A stretch of DNA of 10,052 nt, from contig HF986024.1 of assembly GCA_000431015.1 (NCBI GenBank), forward strand, positions 1-10,052. The letters run 5' to 3'. Position 1 is the stretch's first letter; every line of letters begins with the position of its first letter. Origin of the DNA: Alistipes sp. CAG:514. GTDB taxonomy: Bacteria > Bacteroidota > Bacteroidia > Bacteroidales > UBA932. Positions 1 to 5,554 of the stretch are shown in pieces. The notes under the pieces are model-generated. The model saw nothing but the letters and a program-made list of their open reading frames with translations, ran no database searches and was not told where the DNA came from. A program made the position numbers and the translations under genes.

Positions 1-40
1 TTTTCAACTTCTCAAACACAGGGTTTTGCACATGAGCCAT
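1..40 (-). CDS. Possible N-terminal fragment of a leftward gene (partial, runs off left edge)
   Basis: Read on the minus strand, an ATG at 40-38 opens a frame that stays clear to the edge and gives the peptide MAHVQNPVFEKLK. The frame is open further upstream for 15 more codons, back to two consecutive TAA codons, but has no other ATG. The peptide looks protein-like, but 13 codons are too few to assign a family. A divergent redox regulator (Fur/PerR-like) beside rubrerythrin would make sense, but that is a guess from context only. The alternative is that 1-185 is wholly non-coding. Confidence 0.3.
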   Translation of the reverse strand, partial: MAHVQNPVFEKLK

Positions 41-185
41 AAGATTCTCAATGCGCGTCTCACCTCTTTCTTTATCATAGTATTTTTATTACATTTGCAG
101 AGACCCTTGTGGCGGACTCTGATGTCAAATGACGGTCGGGGTGGCCGGAGGGAAGAGATTATTTCATACAAAAAGTATTAGGATT
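41..185. promoter_or_regulatory. Upstream region of rubrerythrin
   Basis: This 145-nt stretch contains no convincing gene. It is AT-rich in its left half (about 65-97) and GC-rich around 115-155. If the fragment at 1-40 is real, this is a divergent intergenic region. An in-frame ATG at 129 would extend rubrerythrin by 19 residues, but those residues do not resemble the family N-terminus, so I treat the stretch as leader. Confidence 0.5.
90..97 (+). promoter_or_regulatory. Candidate -7 promoter element (TACATTTG) for the rubrerythrin operon
   Basis: TACATTTG matches the Bacteroidetes primary-sigma -7 consensus TAnnTTTG exactly. A TTTC at 67-70 sits near where the -33 TTTG element is expected, one mismatch from consensus. 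Transcription would begin around 103-106 and leave a leader of about 80 nt before the chosen start at 186. The match and position are seen in the sequence; promoter activity is inferred. Confidence 0.5.
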
Positions 186-725
186 ATGGAACTTAAAGGA
201 TCAAGAACAGAGGAGAATCTGCGGACAGCGTTCGCTGGTGAGAGCCAGGCTCACACCAAGTATTTGTATTATGCCTCAAAGGCGTCGAAGGACGGCTACG
301 TGCAGATAGGCAAGATGTTCGAGGAGACCGCCAGGAACGAGAAGGAGCATGCCAAGATCTGGTTCAAGCTCCTGCATGACGGAGGTGTCCCTTCAACGGA
401 GGAGAACCTTGCCGATGCCGCCGCCGGCGAGAACTACGAGTGGACTGACATGTACGCGGGGTTCGCCAAGACCGCCAGGGAGGAGGGATTCGACGAGATC
501 GCATTCCTGTTCGAGAAGGTCGGCGCGATAGAGAAGACTCATGAGGAGCGTTACAGGAAGCTTCTGAAAAACATTCAGGACGATGTTGTCTTCTCTCGTG
601 ACGGGGACGTGATCTGGGAGTGCTCGAACTGCGGTCACATCGTGATCGGCAAGAAGGCTCCGGAGGTCTGCCCAGTCTGCAATCATCCGAAAAGTTATTT
701 CCAAATCAAGGCTCAGAACTACTAA
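186..725 (+). CDS. rbr: Rubrerythrin
   Basis: Cytoplasmic non-haem iron protein that reduces hydrogen peroxide in anaerobes, taking electrons through its rubredoxin domain. The protein has 179 residues, normal for the family. The N-terminal ferritin-like four-helix domain (about 1-135) carries the diiron ligands expected from the family: E19 in AGES, E52 and H55 in EKEH, E82 and E85 in GENYEW, and E116 and H119 in EKTH. The C-terminal rubredoxin-like domain (about 142-179) has two Cys pairs, C146/C149 and C162/C165, for one Fe(SCys)4 centre. The start at 186 is chosen because MELKGSRTEENL aligns with the usual rubrerythrin N-terminus; the in-frame ATG at 129 adds a tail without family resemblance. 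It is the first gene of the likely operon, 14 nt before the C1 peptidase gene. All metal ligands appear present, so it should be functional. Confidence 0.96.
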   Translation: MELKGSRTEENLRTAFAGESQAHTKYLYYASKASKDGYVQIGKMFEETARNEKEHAKIWFKLLHDGGVPSTEENLADAAAGENYEWTDMYAGFAKTAREEGFDEIAFLFEKVGAIEKTHEERYRKLLKNIQDDVVFSRDGDVIWECSNCGHIVIGKKAPEVCPVCNHPKSYFQIKAQNY

Positions 726-739
726 TCTTATTTTTGAAT

Positions 740-1924
740 ATGAAGAAATTCATCTTCGCCGCCGTCGCCGCAGCCATTGTTCCTTTCGCTGCTGTCGCGC
801 AGCCTGCTCAGCCAGAGGCTGACTACCAGTTCACCGTTGTGAAGGAGAACCCTATCACCCCTGTCAAGAACCAGTACCGCTCAAGTACCTGCTGGTGCTT
901 CTCGACCCTCGGATTCCTTGAGTCAGAGACAATCAGGATCAAGAACATCAAGGACACAACCCTTTACCCGGATTTCTCCGAGATGTTCGTTGTCTCCCAC
1001 TCCTACAAGGACAGGGCTGTGAAATATGTCCGCACTGACGGCAACATCAACTTCGCCGCCGGCTCCGAGGCCGATGATGTGCTTCATGTCATCGAGGACT
1101 ACGGTCTGGTTCCTCAGAGCGCCATGCCTGGAGTCCAGCCGCTTCCTATTCACGGTGAGCTCGACGCGACCACCAAGGCCTACGTGCAGGCCATCGTAAA
1201 GAACCCTAACAAGACTCTCTCCACCACGTGGAAGAAGGCTTTCGACGCCATTGTGGACACCTACCTCGGCGAGGTTCCGGAGACATTCGAGCATAACGGC
1301 AAGACCTACACTCCTGCCACCTTCAGGGATGAGATGGGCATCGTTCCTTCAGACTACGTGACCCTTACCTCATTCACTCACCATCCGTTCTACAAGCCGT
1401 TCATCCTTGAGCTCTCCGACAACTGGAGGTGGGATTCCGCCTACAACCTGCCGCTTGATGAATTCATGGAGGTGGTCTACAGCGCAGTTGAAAAGGGCTA
1501 CACCCTTGCGTGGGGAACTGACGTTAGTGAGAAAGGCTTCACCAGAAACGGTGTCGGTGTGCTTCTGGATGACATGAAGTCCGCCGCCGGCTCCGATCAG
1601 GAGCGTTGGGTAGGCAAGACCGGCGAGAACAAGGCCGAGGCCGCCGCGGCGCTTCCGAAAGAGGCGTCCGTGACCCAGGAGTCACGTCAGGAAGGCTTCG
1701 ACAACAAGACCACGACTGACGACCATGGCATGCAGATCTTCGGACTTGCCAAGGATCAGAACGGCACCAATTACTTCATGATCAAGAACTCTTGGGGAAC
1801 GACCAGCAAGTACCGCGGAATCTGGTACTGCTCCGATTCATTCCTTCGCTCCAAGACCATTGATGTTGTTGTCCACAAGGACGCTCTTTCTAAGGATCTT
1901 AAGAAGAAACTTGGAATCAAATAA
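740..1924 (+). CDS. Exported C1 family cysteine peptidase (bleomycin hydrolase / aminopeptidase C type)
   Basis: Papain-fold cysteine peptidase of the bleomycin hydrolase/PepC group (Pfam Peptidase_C1_2 type). The mature protein probably trims peptides in the periplasm or outside the cell. It has 394 residues. Residues 1-20 form a Sec signal peptide (MKK, alanine-rich core, AVA before Q21). The oxyanion-hole Gln is Q45, the nucleophile C51 in the CWCF context, the general base H329 in DDHGMQ, and N350 in NSWG. The stretch after C51 (FSEMFVVSHSY through DYGLVPQSAMPG) follows the bleomycin-hydrolase pattern. It differs from classical cytoplasmic members (about 450 residues) in being shorter, exported, and ending in a lysine-rich tail (LKKKLGIK). 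The start at 740 follows the rubrerythrin stop by 14 nt; the longer frame from 620 only overlaps rubrerythrin. Its TAA shares one base with the pssA ATG, suggesting translational coupling. Confidence 0.9.
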   Translation: MKKFIFAAVAAAIVPFAAVAQPAQPEADYQFTVVKENPITPVKNQYRSSTCWCFSTLGFLESETIRIKNIKDTTLYPDFSEMFVVSHSYKDRAVKYVRTDGNINFAAGSEADDVLHVIEDYGLVPQSAMPGVQPLPIHGELDATTKAYVQAIVKNPNKTLSTTWKKAFDAIVDTYLGEVPETFEHNGKTYTPATFRDEMGIVPSDYVTLTSFTHHPFYKPFILELSDNWRWDSAYNLPLDEFMEVVYSAVEKGYTLAWGTDVSEKGFTRNGVGVLLDDMKSAAGSDQERWVGKTGENKAEAAAALPKEASVTQESRQEGFDNKTTTDDHGMQIFGLAKDQNGTNYFMIKNSWGTTSKYRGIWYCSDSFLRSKTIDVVVHKDALSKDLKKKLGIK

Positions 1925-2646
1925 TGGGCATCGTCAAGAACATTCCTAACACGATTACCTCTATGAACCTCCTTTGCGGGGTTCTGGGGGTAATCGCTTC
2001 TTTGAACGGCAGGCTGGAGCTGGCTTTTGTCCTGATGATCAGCGCCGCCGCCTTTGATTTCTGCGATGGTCTGGCCGCAAGGCTTCTGAAAGCATATTCG
2101 GAAATAGGAAAGGAGTTGGACTCGCTGGCGGACGATGTCAGTTTCGGTGTCCTTCCCGCCGTGATGCTTTTCTCTGTCAGCGGCACGGACATCGTGGTAC
2201 TGAAGTACTTGCCTCTTCTTCTGGCCGTGTTCTCGGCACTGAGGCTCGCCAAGTTCAATCTCGACGAGCGTCAGCATGACAGCTTCATCGGACTTCCTAC
2301 CCCTGCCGCCGCCATGATCTGCGGAGCGCTGGCCACTTTGGTTACTGTCCGGCCAGACTGCTTTCTCGCCGGTTGGTGCGAAGGCCCTGTCTTCATCCCG
2401 ATCCTGACATTGGGACTCTGCTACCTGCTTGTCTGCGAGATCCCGATGTTCTCGATGAAGTTCGGAGGCGGCAACAAGGTCTCAAGACTCGAAAAGGCCA
2501 AGCAGATCGCCTTTCTGGTCATCGTGGGATTGTCGGTCATCATCGCGCTCGTCGAGCGTTCGCACTGGTCGTTCGTGTTCCTGACAAGCTTCATCGGTTA
2601 TGTCCTCATCAATCTGGTGATGAGCGACTTCACGGCTAAAAAGTAG
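1924..2646 (+). CDS. pssA: CDP-diacylglycerol--serine O-phosphatidyltransferase
   Basis: Integral inner-membrane enzyme that transfers a phosphatidyl group from CDP-diacylglycerol to L-serine, giving phosphatidylserine, the precursor of phosphatidylethanolamine. The CDP-alcohol phosphotransferase signature DGx2ARx8Gx3Dx3D is complete: D48, G49, A52, R53, G62, D66 and D70, with D45 three residues before it. RLAKFNLD followed by GLPTPAAA fits the PssA branch rather than phosphatidylglycerophosphate synthase. Hydrophobic helices are visible at about 13-29 and 31-47, then several more, ending with two near the C-terminus (IAFLVIVGLSVIIALV and WSFVFLTSFIGYVLINLV). The length of 240 residues is typical. 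The start ATG overlaps the preceding stop by one base (TAATG). The usual downstream partner psd (phosphatidylserine decarboxylase) is not in the window, so it must lie elsewhere. Confidence 0.95.
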   Translation: MGIVKNIPNTITSMNLLCGVLGVIASLNGRLELAFVLMISAAAFDFCDGLAARLLKAYSEIGKELDSLADDVSFGVLPAVMLFSVSGTDIVVLKYLPLLLAVFSALRLAKFNLDERQHDSFIGLPTPAAAMICGALATLVTVRPDCFLAGWCEGPVFIPILTLGLCYLLVCEIPMFSMKFGGGNKVSRLEKAKQIAFLVIVGLSVIIALVERSHWSFVFLTSFIGYVLINLVMSDFTAKK

Positions 2647-2664
2647 TCAGGAACCCCTCACGCC

Positions 2665-3321
2665 ATGTCTGAGTCCGGAAGACACGTCATACTCTATGTC
2701 CACGGAATGGGCGGAGGCGGTGACAGCCGTATCCCGTCCATCCTGAAGGACAACCTGGGGCCGGATTTCGAAGTCGTCATCCGGACCTATGATTTTGACC
2801 CTGAAATCGCCCACACCCAGTTGTCGGGCTGGGCGGAGGAGGTTCATCCCGATCTGGTGATCGGTGAGAGCATGGGTGCCGCCCATGCAATCGCATTGAG
2901 GGGCTACCCGCATCTTTTTGTCTCACCGTCGCTTAACGCGCCCCGCTATTTCTTCTCGTTGGCTTGGCTGACCGTCATCCCGGGAATGACGGCATTGTTT
3001 GACCGGATCTATCGCCCGAAGGATGGCGACAGGCAGAGACTTCATTTCACGCGCAGGCCATTGTTGAAATGGAAGGCGACGTTGGAGGACGCCCTCCGGA
3101 ACACGCCCAAGAACGGCAGCAAAGACTATTTCCATGCCTTTTTCGGCACGCGTGACCATTATCGCCGCAGCGGCGTAGTCTCGATCCGCACTTGGCGGAA
3201 GTACTTCGGCGACGGCTCCTGGACCGTCTACGACGGCACTCACTTCATGGAGAATGAATATGTCCTCTCTCTCCTCATCCCGAAGATCCGTGAAGTCTTG
3301 GGGGCTTTTGGTAATTCCTAA
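2665..3321 (+). CDS. Small alpha/beta hydrolase (YqiA/UPF0227-like esterase)
   Basis: Cytoplasmic hydrolase-fold protein of 218 residues with no signal peptide. The fold markers are a strand plus oxyanion turn (VILYVHGMGGGG, residues 8-19), the nucleophile elbow GESMGA with S69, a probable acid D164 in FFGTRDH, and the base H193 in DGTHFM, in the canonical order. The short length and the LVIGESMG elbow recall the YqiA/UPF0227 esterases. The natural substrate is not known for most such proteins and cannot be read here. It is the last gene of the rightward cluster, 18 nt after pssA. Position next to pssA makes a lipid or thioester substrate conceivable, but that is inference from context. Its TAA (3319-3321) overlaps the stop codon of the convergent glycerate kinase gene. 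Confidence 0.82.
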   Translation: MSESGRHVILYVHGMGGGGDSRIPSILKDNLGPDFEVVIRTYDFDPEIAHTQLSGWAEEVHPDLVIGESMGAAHAIALRGYPHLFVSPSLNAPRYFFSLAWLTVIPGMTALFDRIYRPKDGDRQRLHFTRRPLLKWKATLEDALRNTPKNGSKDYFHAFFGTRDHYRRSGVVSIRTWRKYFGDGSWTVYDGTHFMENEYVLSLLIPKIREVLGAFGNS

Positions 3322-4427
3322 AGATTAGCTTGGTACTCCTTGATTGTGCGCGTGATGTTGGCCTCGGCGGTGGCGGGGGCGAGGGCCACGGGCAGGGGAG
3401 TGTCTTCCGGGGTGACTTGAAGGACGGCGTCGAAGCCGGCTTCGAGAAGTTGCTCTTTGTCAGAGAGTCTGCCGGCGATCAGGATGACTTTCGGGCTTTT
3501 GCCGGGTGCCCGGTGTCTGCGGGAATATTCAAGTACACCGACTGGAACCTTGCCTCGGAGGGTCTGTATGTCGGCGCGTCCTTCGCCGGTGATGACAAGG
3601 TCGCATGACTTCAGTTTCTGTCCGAATCCGGCGATGTCAAGAACTTTGTGGATGCCCTGGGCCATCGTCGCGCCCAGCACGCCTCCCAGCGCCCCTCCTA
3701 TGCCGCCGGCGGCACCGGAACCGGGGATATTCATCACATCCATCTCTGAAAATTCGACGTAGGTCTCGCACAGCCGCGACATCCACTCGTCAAGCATCTC
3801 GACCATGGCCGGCGACGCACCTTTCTGCGGAGCGAACATCCTCGCCGCCCCGCCCGGGCCGCAGAAAGGGACGGAAACATCGTAGAAGCCTGTTATCTTA
3901 CAGGAATCCAGCGCCTTGCAGCGGCAGGAGGAATCTATTTCCTGAATATTCACGAGCGAGCTTCCGGATTTGGCCTCGTCTGTCCGGAATCTGTAGCCAA
4001 GGGCCTGGAGAAGGCCGATACCGCCGTCGCAGGTCGCGCTGCCTCCAAGGCCGAGCCAAATCTCCTCGGCGCCGTGCTCAAGGGCATCCAGCATAAGTTC
4101 TCCTGTGCCGTAGGAGGATGTCAGCACGGGGTTGAGCTCATTTCTCCGGAGAAGCCCCAGGCCGCTGGCTGCTGCTGTCTCGATGACCGCCGTCCTGCCG
4201 GCGACTCCGTATTTCGCGCTGATGATCCGGCCTAGCGGATCGTGGCAGGAGACTGTCCGGAACGTTCCGCCCAGGCATCCGGTCAGTATCGTCGAGAAGC
4301 CTTCGCCGCCGTCCGACACCGGGATAATCTCCGCACAGCCGTCCGGGAATGCCCTTAAGGCCGCGTTTCCGGCCTGGGCTGAGGTCAGACATCCTTTGAA
4401 GGAATCTATGGCGATCAGTGCTTTCAT
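3318..4427 (-). CDS. glxK: Glycerate kinase (GarK/GlxK family)
   Basis: Phosphorylates D-glycerate with ATP. Bacterial class I members form 2-phosphoglycerate, which enters lower glycolysis. The 369-residue length and motifs fit the family (Pfam Gly_kinase). They are the N-terminal IAIDSFKG (residues 5-12), PVSDGGEG (36-43), a glycine-rich GLGGSATCDGGIG (126-138), GAAGGIGGALGG in the middle, and ITGEGRAD followed by QTLRGKVPVGV (279-298). The common SFKGS has Cys at position 13 here (SFKGC). The start at 4427 places MKALIAIDSFKG exactly at the family N-terminus. It stands alone on the minus strand, with a long AT-rich leader in front (4428 to about 4683). Its TAG (3318-3320) lies inside the end of the convergent hydrolase gene. 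garK and glxK cannot be told apart from sequence alone; no glyoxylate or glucarate genes lie nearby to settle the pathway. Confidence 0.93.
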   Translation of the reverse strand: MKALIAIDSFKGCLTSAQAGNAALRAFPDGCAEIIPVSDGGEGFSTILTGCLGGTFRTVSCHDPLGRIISAKYGVAGRTAVIETAAASGLGLLRRNELNPVLTSSYGTGELMLDALEHGAEEIWLGLGGSATCDGGIGLLQALGYRFRTDEAKSGSSLVNIQEIDSSCRCKALDSCKITGFYDVSVPFCGPGGAARMFAPQKGASPAMVEMLDEWMSRLCETYVEFSEMDVMNIPGSGAAGGIGGALGGVLGATMAQGIHKVLDIAGFGQKLKSCDLVITGEGRADIQTLRGKVPVGVLEYSRRHRAPGKSPKVILIAGRLSDKEQLLEAGFDAVLQVTPEDTPLPVALAPATAEANITRTIKEYQANL

Positions 4428-4451
4428 TGACTACAAAAAGGCATCGGTTCA

Positions 4452-4464
4452 CGAAGAGACTTCG
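4452..4464 (-). other. Small hairpin in the glycerate kinase leader
   Basis: CGAAG and CTTCG form a 5-bp stem around a 3-nt loop, starting 25 nt upstream of the glycerate kinase ATG. It could fold in the mRNA leader near the ribosome-binding region. The stem is short and may be accidental. Confidence 0.3.
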
Positions 4465-4474
4465 GAATCTTCAC

Positions 4475-4660
4475 CAACTTATTTTTAACGCATACTTAGT
4501 AACCTTCAAATAATAACCTGCCTCATCTTAAGGAATCTTTTCGGTCTATATCTGTTTTCTCATCAGTCATGTGCCACCGGCACACTCCTTCTTCGAAAAT
4601 AGATCTATCCTCGAAAATCTTCTCTTAATCTGAGGCAACTTATTTTTTTCATGTTACTTA
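4475..4660. repeat. Imperfect direct repeat pair (CAACTTATTTTT ... TACTTA)
   Basis: CAACTTATTTTT occurs at 4475-4486 and again at 4636-4647, exactly 161 bp apart. Each copy is followed by a few unmatched bases and then TACTTA (4493-4498 and 4655-4660). Both copies lie in the same spacer. They could be two copies of a binding site or an accident of AT-rich DNA. Confidence 0.4.
4570..4584 (-). other. Hairpin in the putative glycerate kinase leader
   Basis: TGTGCC and GGCACA form a perfect 6-bp stem around a 3-nt loop. It is GC-rich in an otherwise AT-rich spacer, about 143 nt upstream of the glycerate kinase start. No T-run follows in the leftward direction, so it is not a standard terminator. 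It may be a structured leader element or a dyad operator. Confidence 0.35.
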
Positions 4661-4682
4661 TCAAGATATTCCCAACTGTCTT

Positions 4683-4690
4683 CAAAGATA
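4683..4690 (-). promoter_or_regulatory. Candidate -7 element (TATCTTTG, minus strand) for glycerate kinase
   Basis: CAAAGATA on the plus strand is TATCTTTG read leftward, an exact TAnnTTTG match. Transcription would start near 4675 and give a leader of about 250 nt before the glycerate kinase ATG. I see no clear TTTG at the expected -33 position, so support rests on the -7 match and on the location in a divergent spacer. Confidence 0.4.
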
Positions 4691-4703
4691 GTGAAGAATT
4701 TTC

Positions 4704-4711
4704 TACCTTTG
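4704..4711 (+). promoter_or_regulatory. Candidate -7 element (TACCTTTG) for the lipoprotein-exonuclease-rlmI cluster
   Basis: TACCTTTG is an exact TAnnTTTG match on the plus strand, 60 nt upstream of the lipoprotein ATG at 4772. The start of transcription would be around 4717-4720, leaving a leader of about 50-55 nt. No good -33 TTTG is visible in the 4675-4685 region, where the opposing element lies instead. Confidence 0.55.
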
Positions 4712-4739
4712 TAGTTGGAATTGTGTTTATTTGGGAAAA

Positions 4740-4762
4740 TCACGGGGATCCGTGAGGTTTTT
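4740..4762 (+). terminator. Hairpin plus T-run in the lipoprotein leader (possible attenuator)
   Basis: TCACGG (4740-4745) pairs with CCGTGA (4750-4755) across a 4-nt GGAT loop. Two G and then five T (4758-4762) follow. The layout resembles a small intrinsic terminator, and it lies between the likely transcription start and the ATG at 4772, so attenuation or control of ribosome access is possible. The stem is only 6 bp and the T-run short, so efficiency would be modest. Confidence 0.35.
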
Positions 4763-4771
4763 CATCAGTAA

Positions 4772-5554
4772 ATGTTGAAGAAAGTGAGGAGAATTTTAAC
4801 GATCAGCGCGCTTGTTTTGTCCGTCATGGCGATGTTCAGTTGCTCAAGACGGGCGGAAAGTGGCTACAAGACAATACCTTATGTCAATTCTCTCCTGGCG
4901 GACTCCCTCCCGCAGCTACGCACGCTGGCCGCTTCGGGCGGAAAATCCTCCGGATCGGTCGTGCTGGCCGGAGATCCGGTAGCCTGCCTTCGCCTCAGTG
5001 AAAGGATGATGATCAGCGACGAGTTTGACAACATTGACGCGAGGAAAGCGCCGGATGGTCTTCCGGATTTTTCTGGAGAGACGATGGTCTCGCTGCTGGA
5101 CTTCGCAAGGATTCCGTACGATTCCCTGACCACCACAGCCGCCGGGCGCGGTAGTCTCCGCAAGTACGCGGTGATGAACGCCCTTTCGGCCCTTCGGATT
5201 CCCGGGGGCTGCAAGATCCTTATCATCTGCTCTCCTGCTCTTTCTGAATATGGCGGAAGCGATGTGGCAAACCTGTTCGAAAGAATCGGCTGCGATGTGC
5301 CGGTGGTACATTCCTCAGCTCCGACATATTCATTCACAGAGGCTTGCTTCCGTGAAATGAGAGATAAGAACATCTTTACGCACAACATTTCCTACCCTGC
5401 CGCAAGGTTGCTGATGGCGGTCCGCGACTCTTCGGACTCCGGCGTGTCCGTCCTTCCGTTCGTTGACAGCCTTGTTCCCGCTTCGTTCCCTGACACGGTC
5501 GGGGTGTTGGCTCCTAACACATATTATTCAAATGTCATACAAAATCAGCGTTAG
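4772..5554 (+). CDS. Putative lipoprotein of unknown function
   Basis: I do not recognise this 260-residue protein. Residues 1-24 look like a lipoprotein signal: positive KKVRR, a hydrophobic stretch, then FSC with the candidate lipidated cysteine at 24. The -3 residue is Met, a relaxed lipobox of a kind common in Bacteroidota. The mature part alternates predicted strands and helices (SVVLAGD, KILIICSPAL, GVSVLPFVDSL, VGVLAP), suggesting a soluble alpha/beta domain in the periplasm or facing it. No catalytic motif stands out. The start at 4772 is preceded by a promoter-like element (4704-4711). The last 23 nt overlap the exonuclease gene in another frame, so the two are probably translated together. 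An unlipidated secreted protein is the main alternative. The call of a real gene is firm; the function is open. Confidence 0.8.
   Translation: MLKKVRRILTISALVLSVMAMFSCSRRAESGYKTIPYVNSLLADSLPQLRTLAASGGKSSGSVVLAGDPVACLRLSERMMISDEFDNIDARKAPDGLPDFSGETMVSLLDFARIPYDSLTTTAAGRGSLRKYAVMNALSALRIPGGCKILIICSPALSEYGGSDVANLFERIGCDVPVVHSSAPTYSFTEACFREMRDKNIFTHNISYPAARLLMAVRDSSDSGVSVLPFVDSLVPASFPDTVGVLAPNTYYSNVIQNQR

Larger units (their letters stand above)
4428..4771. promoter_or_regulatory. Divergent intergenic regulatory region
   Basis: This 344-nt region separates glycerate kinase (leftward) from the lipoprotein gene (rightward). It is distinctly AT-rich compared with the flanking genes and has no ORF with protein-like character. 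It holds two opposed -7-like elements within an imperfect palindrome (4683-4711). It also has hairpins at 4452-4464, 4570-4584 and 4740-4755, a 10-bp perfect palindrome ATAGATCTAT at 4599-4608 between two copies of TCGAAAAT (4593-4600 and 4611-4618), and an imperfect direct repeat (4475-4498 and 4636-4660). I do not recognise a known riboswitch or small RNA. Confidence 0.7.

Noticed and set aside
129..185. A 19-residue N-terminal extension of rubrerythrin from the ATG at 129.
   Set aside because: The extra residues lack family similarity, and MELKGSRTEENL at 186 matches the normal rubrerythrin start.
729..736. TATTTTTG, an exact -7 consensus match just before the C1 peptidase start.
   Set aside because: It ends 3 nt before the ATG at 740, so transcription would begin inside the coding sequence. 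It is better read as the AT-rich stretch that often precedes starts in Bacteroidota.
620..739. A 40-residue N-terminal extension of the C1 peptidase from an ATG at 620.
   Set aside because: It lies inside the rubredoxin domain of rubrerythrin in another frame and would bury the clear signal peptide starting at 740.
1771..2277. Minus-strand frames of 168 and 113 codons across the peptidase/pssA junction.
   Set aside because: Both lie antisense to genes with complete motifs and have no recognisable features of their own.
3605..4096. A 163-codon plus-strand frame opposite glycerate kinase.
   Set aside because: The translation is dominated by Arg, Pro and Ser and has no fold-like pattern; glycerate kinase on the other strand has all family motifs.
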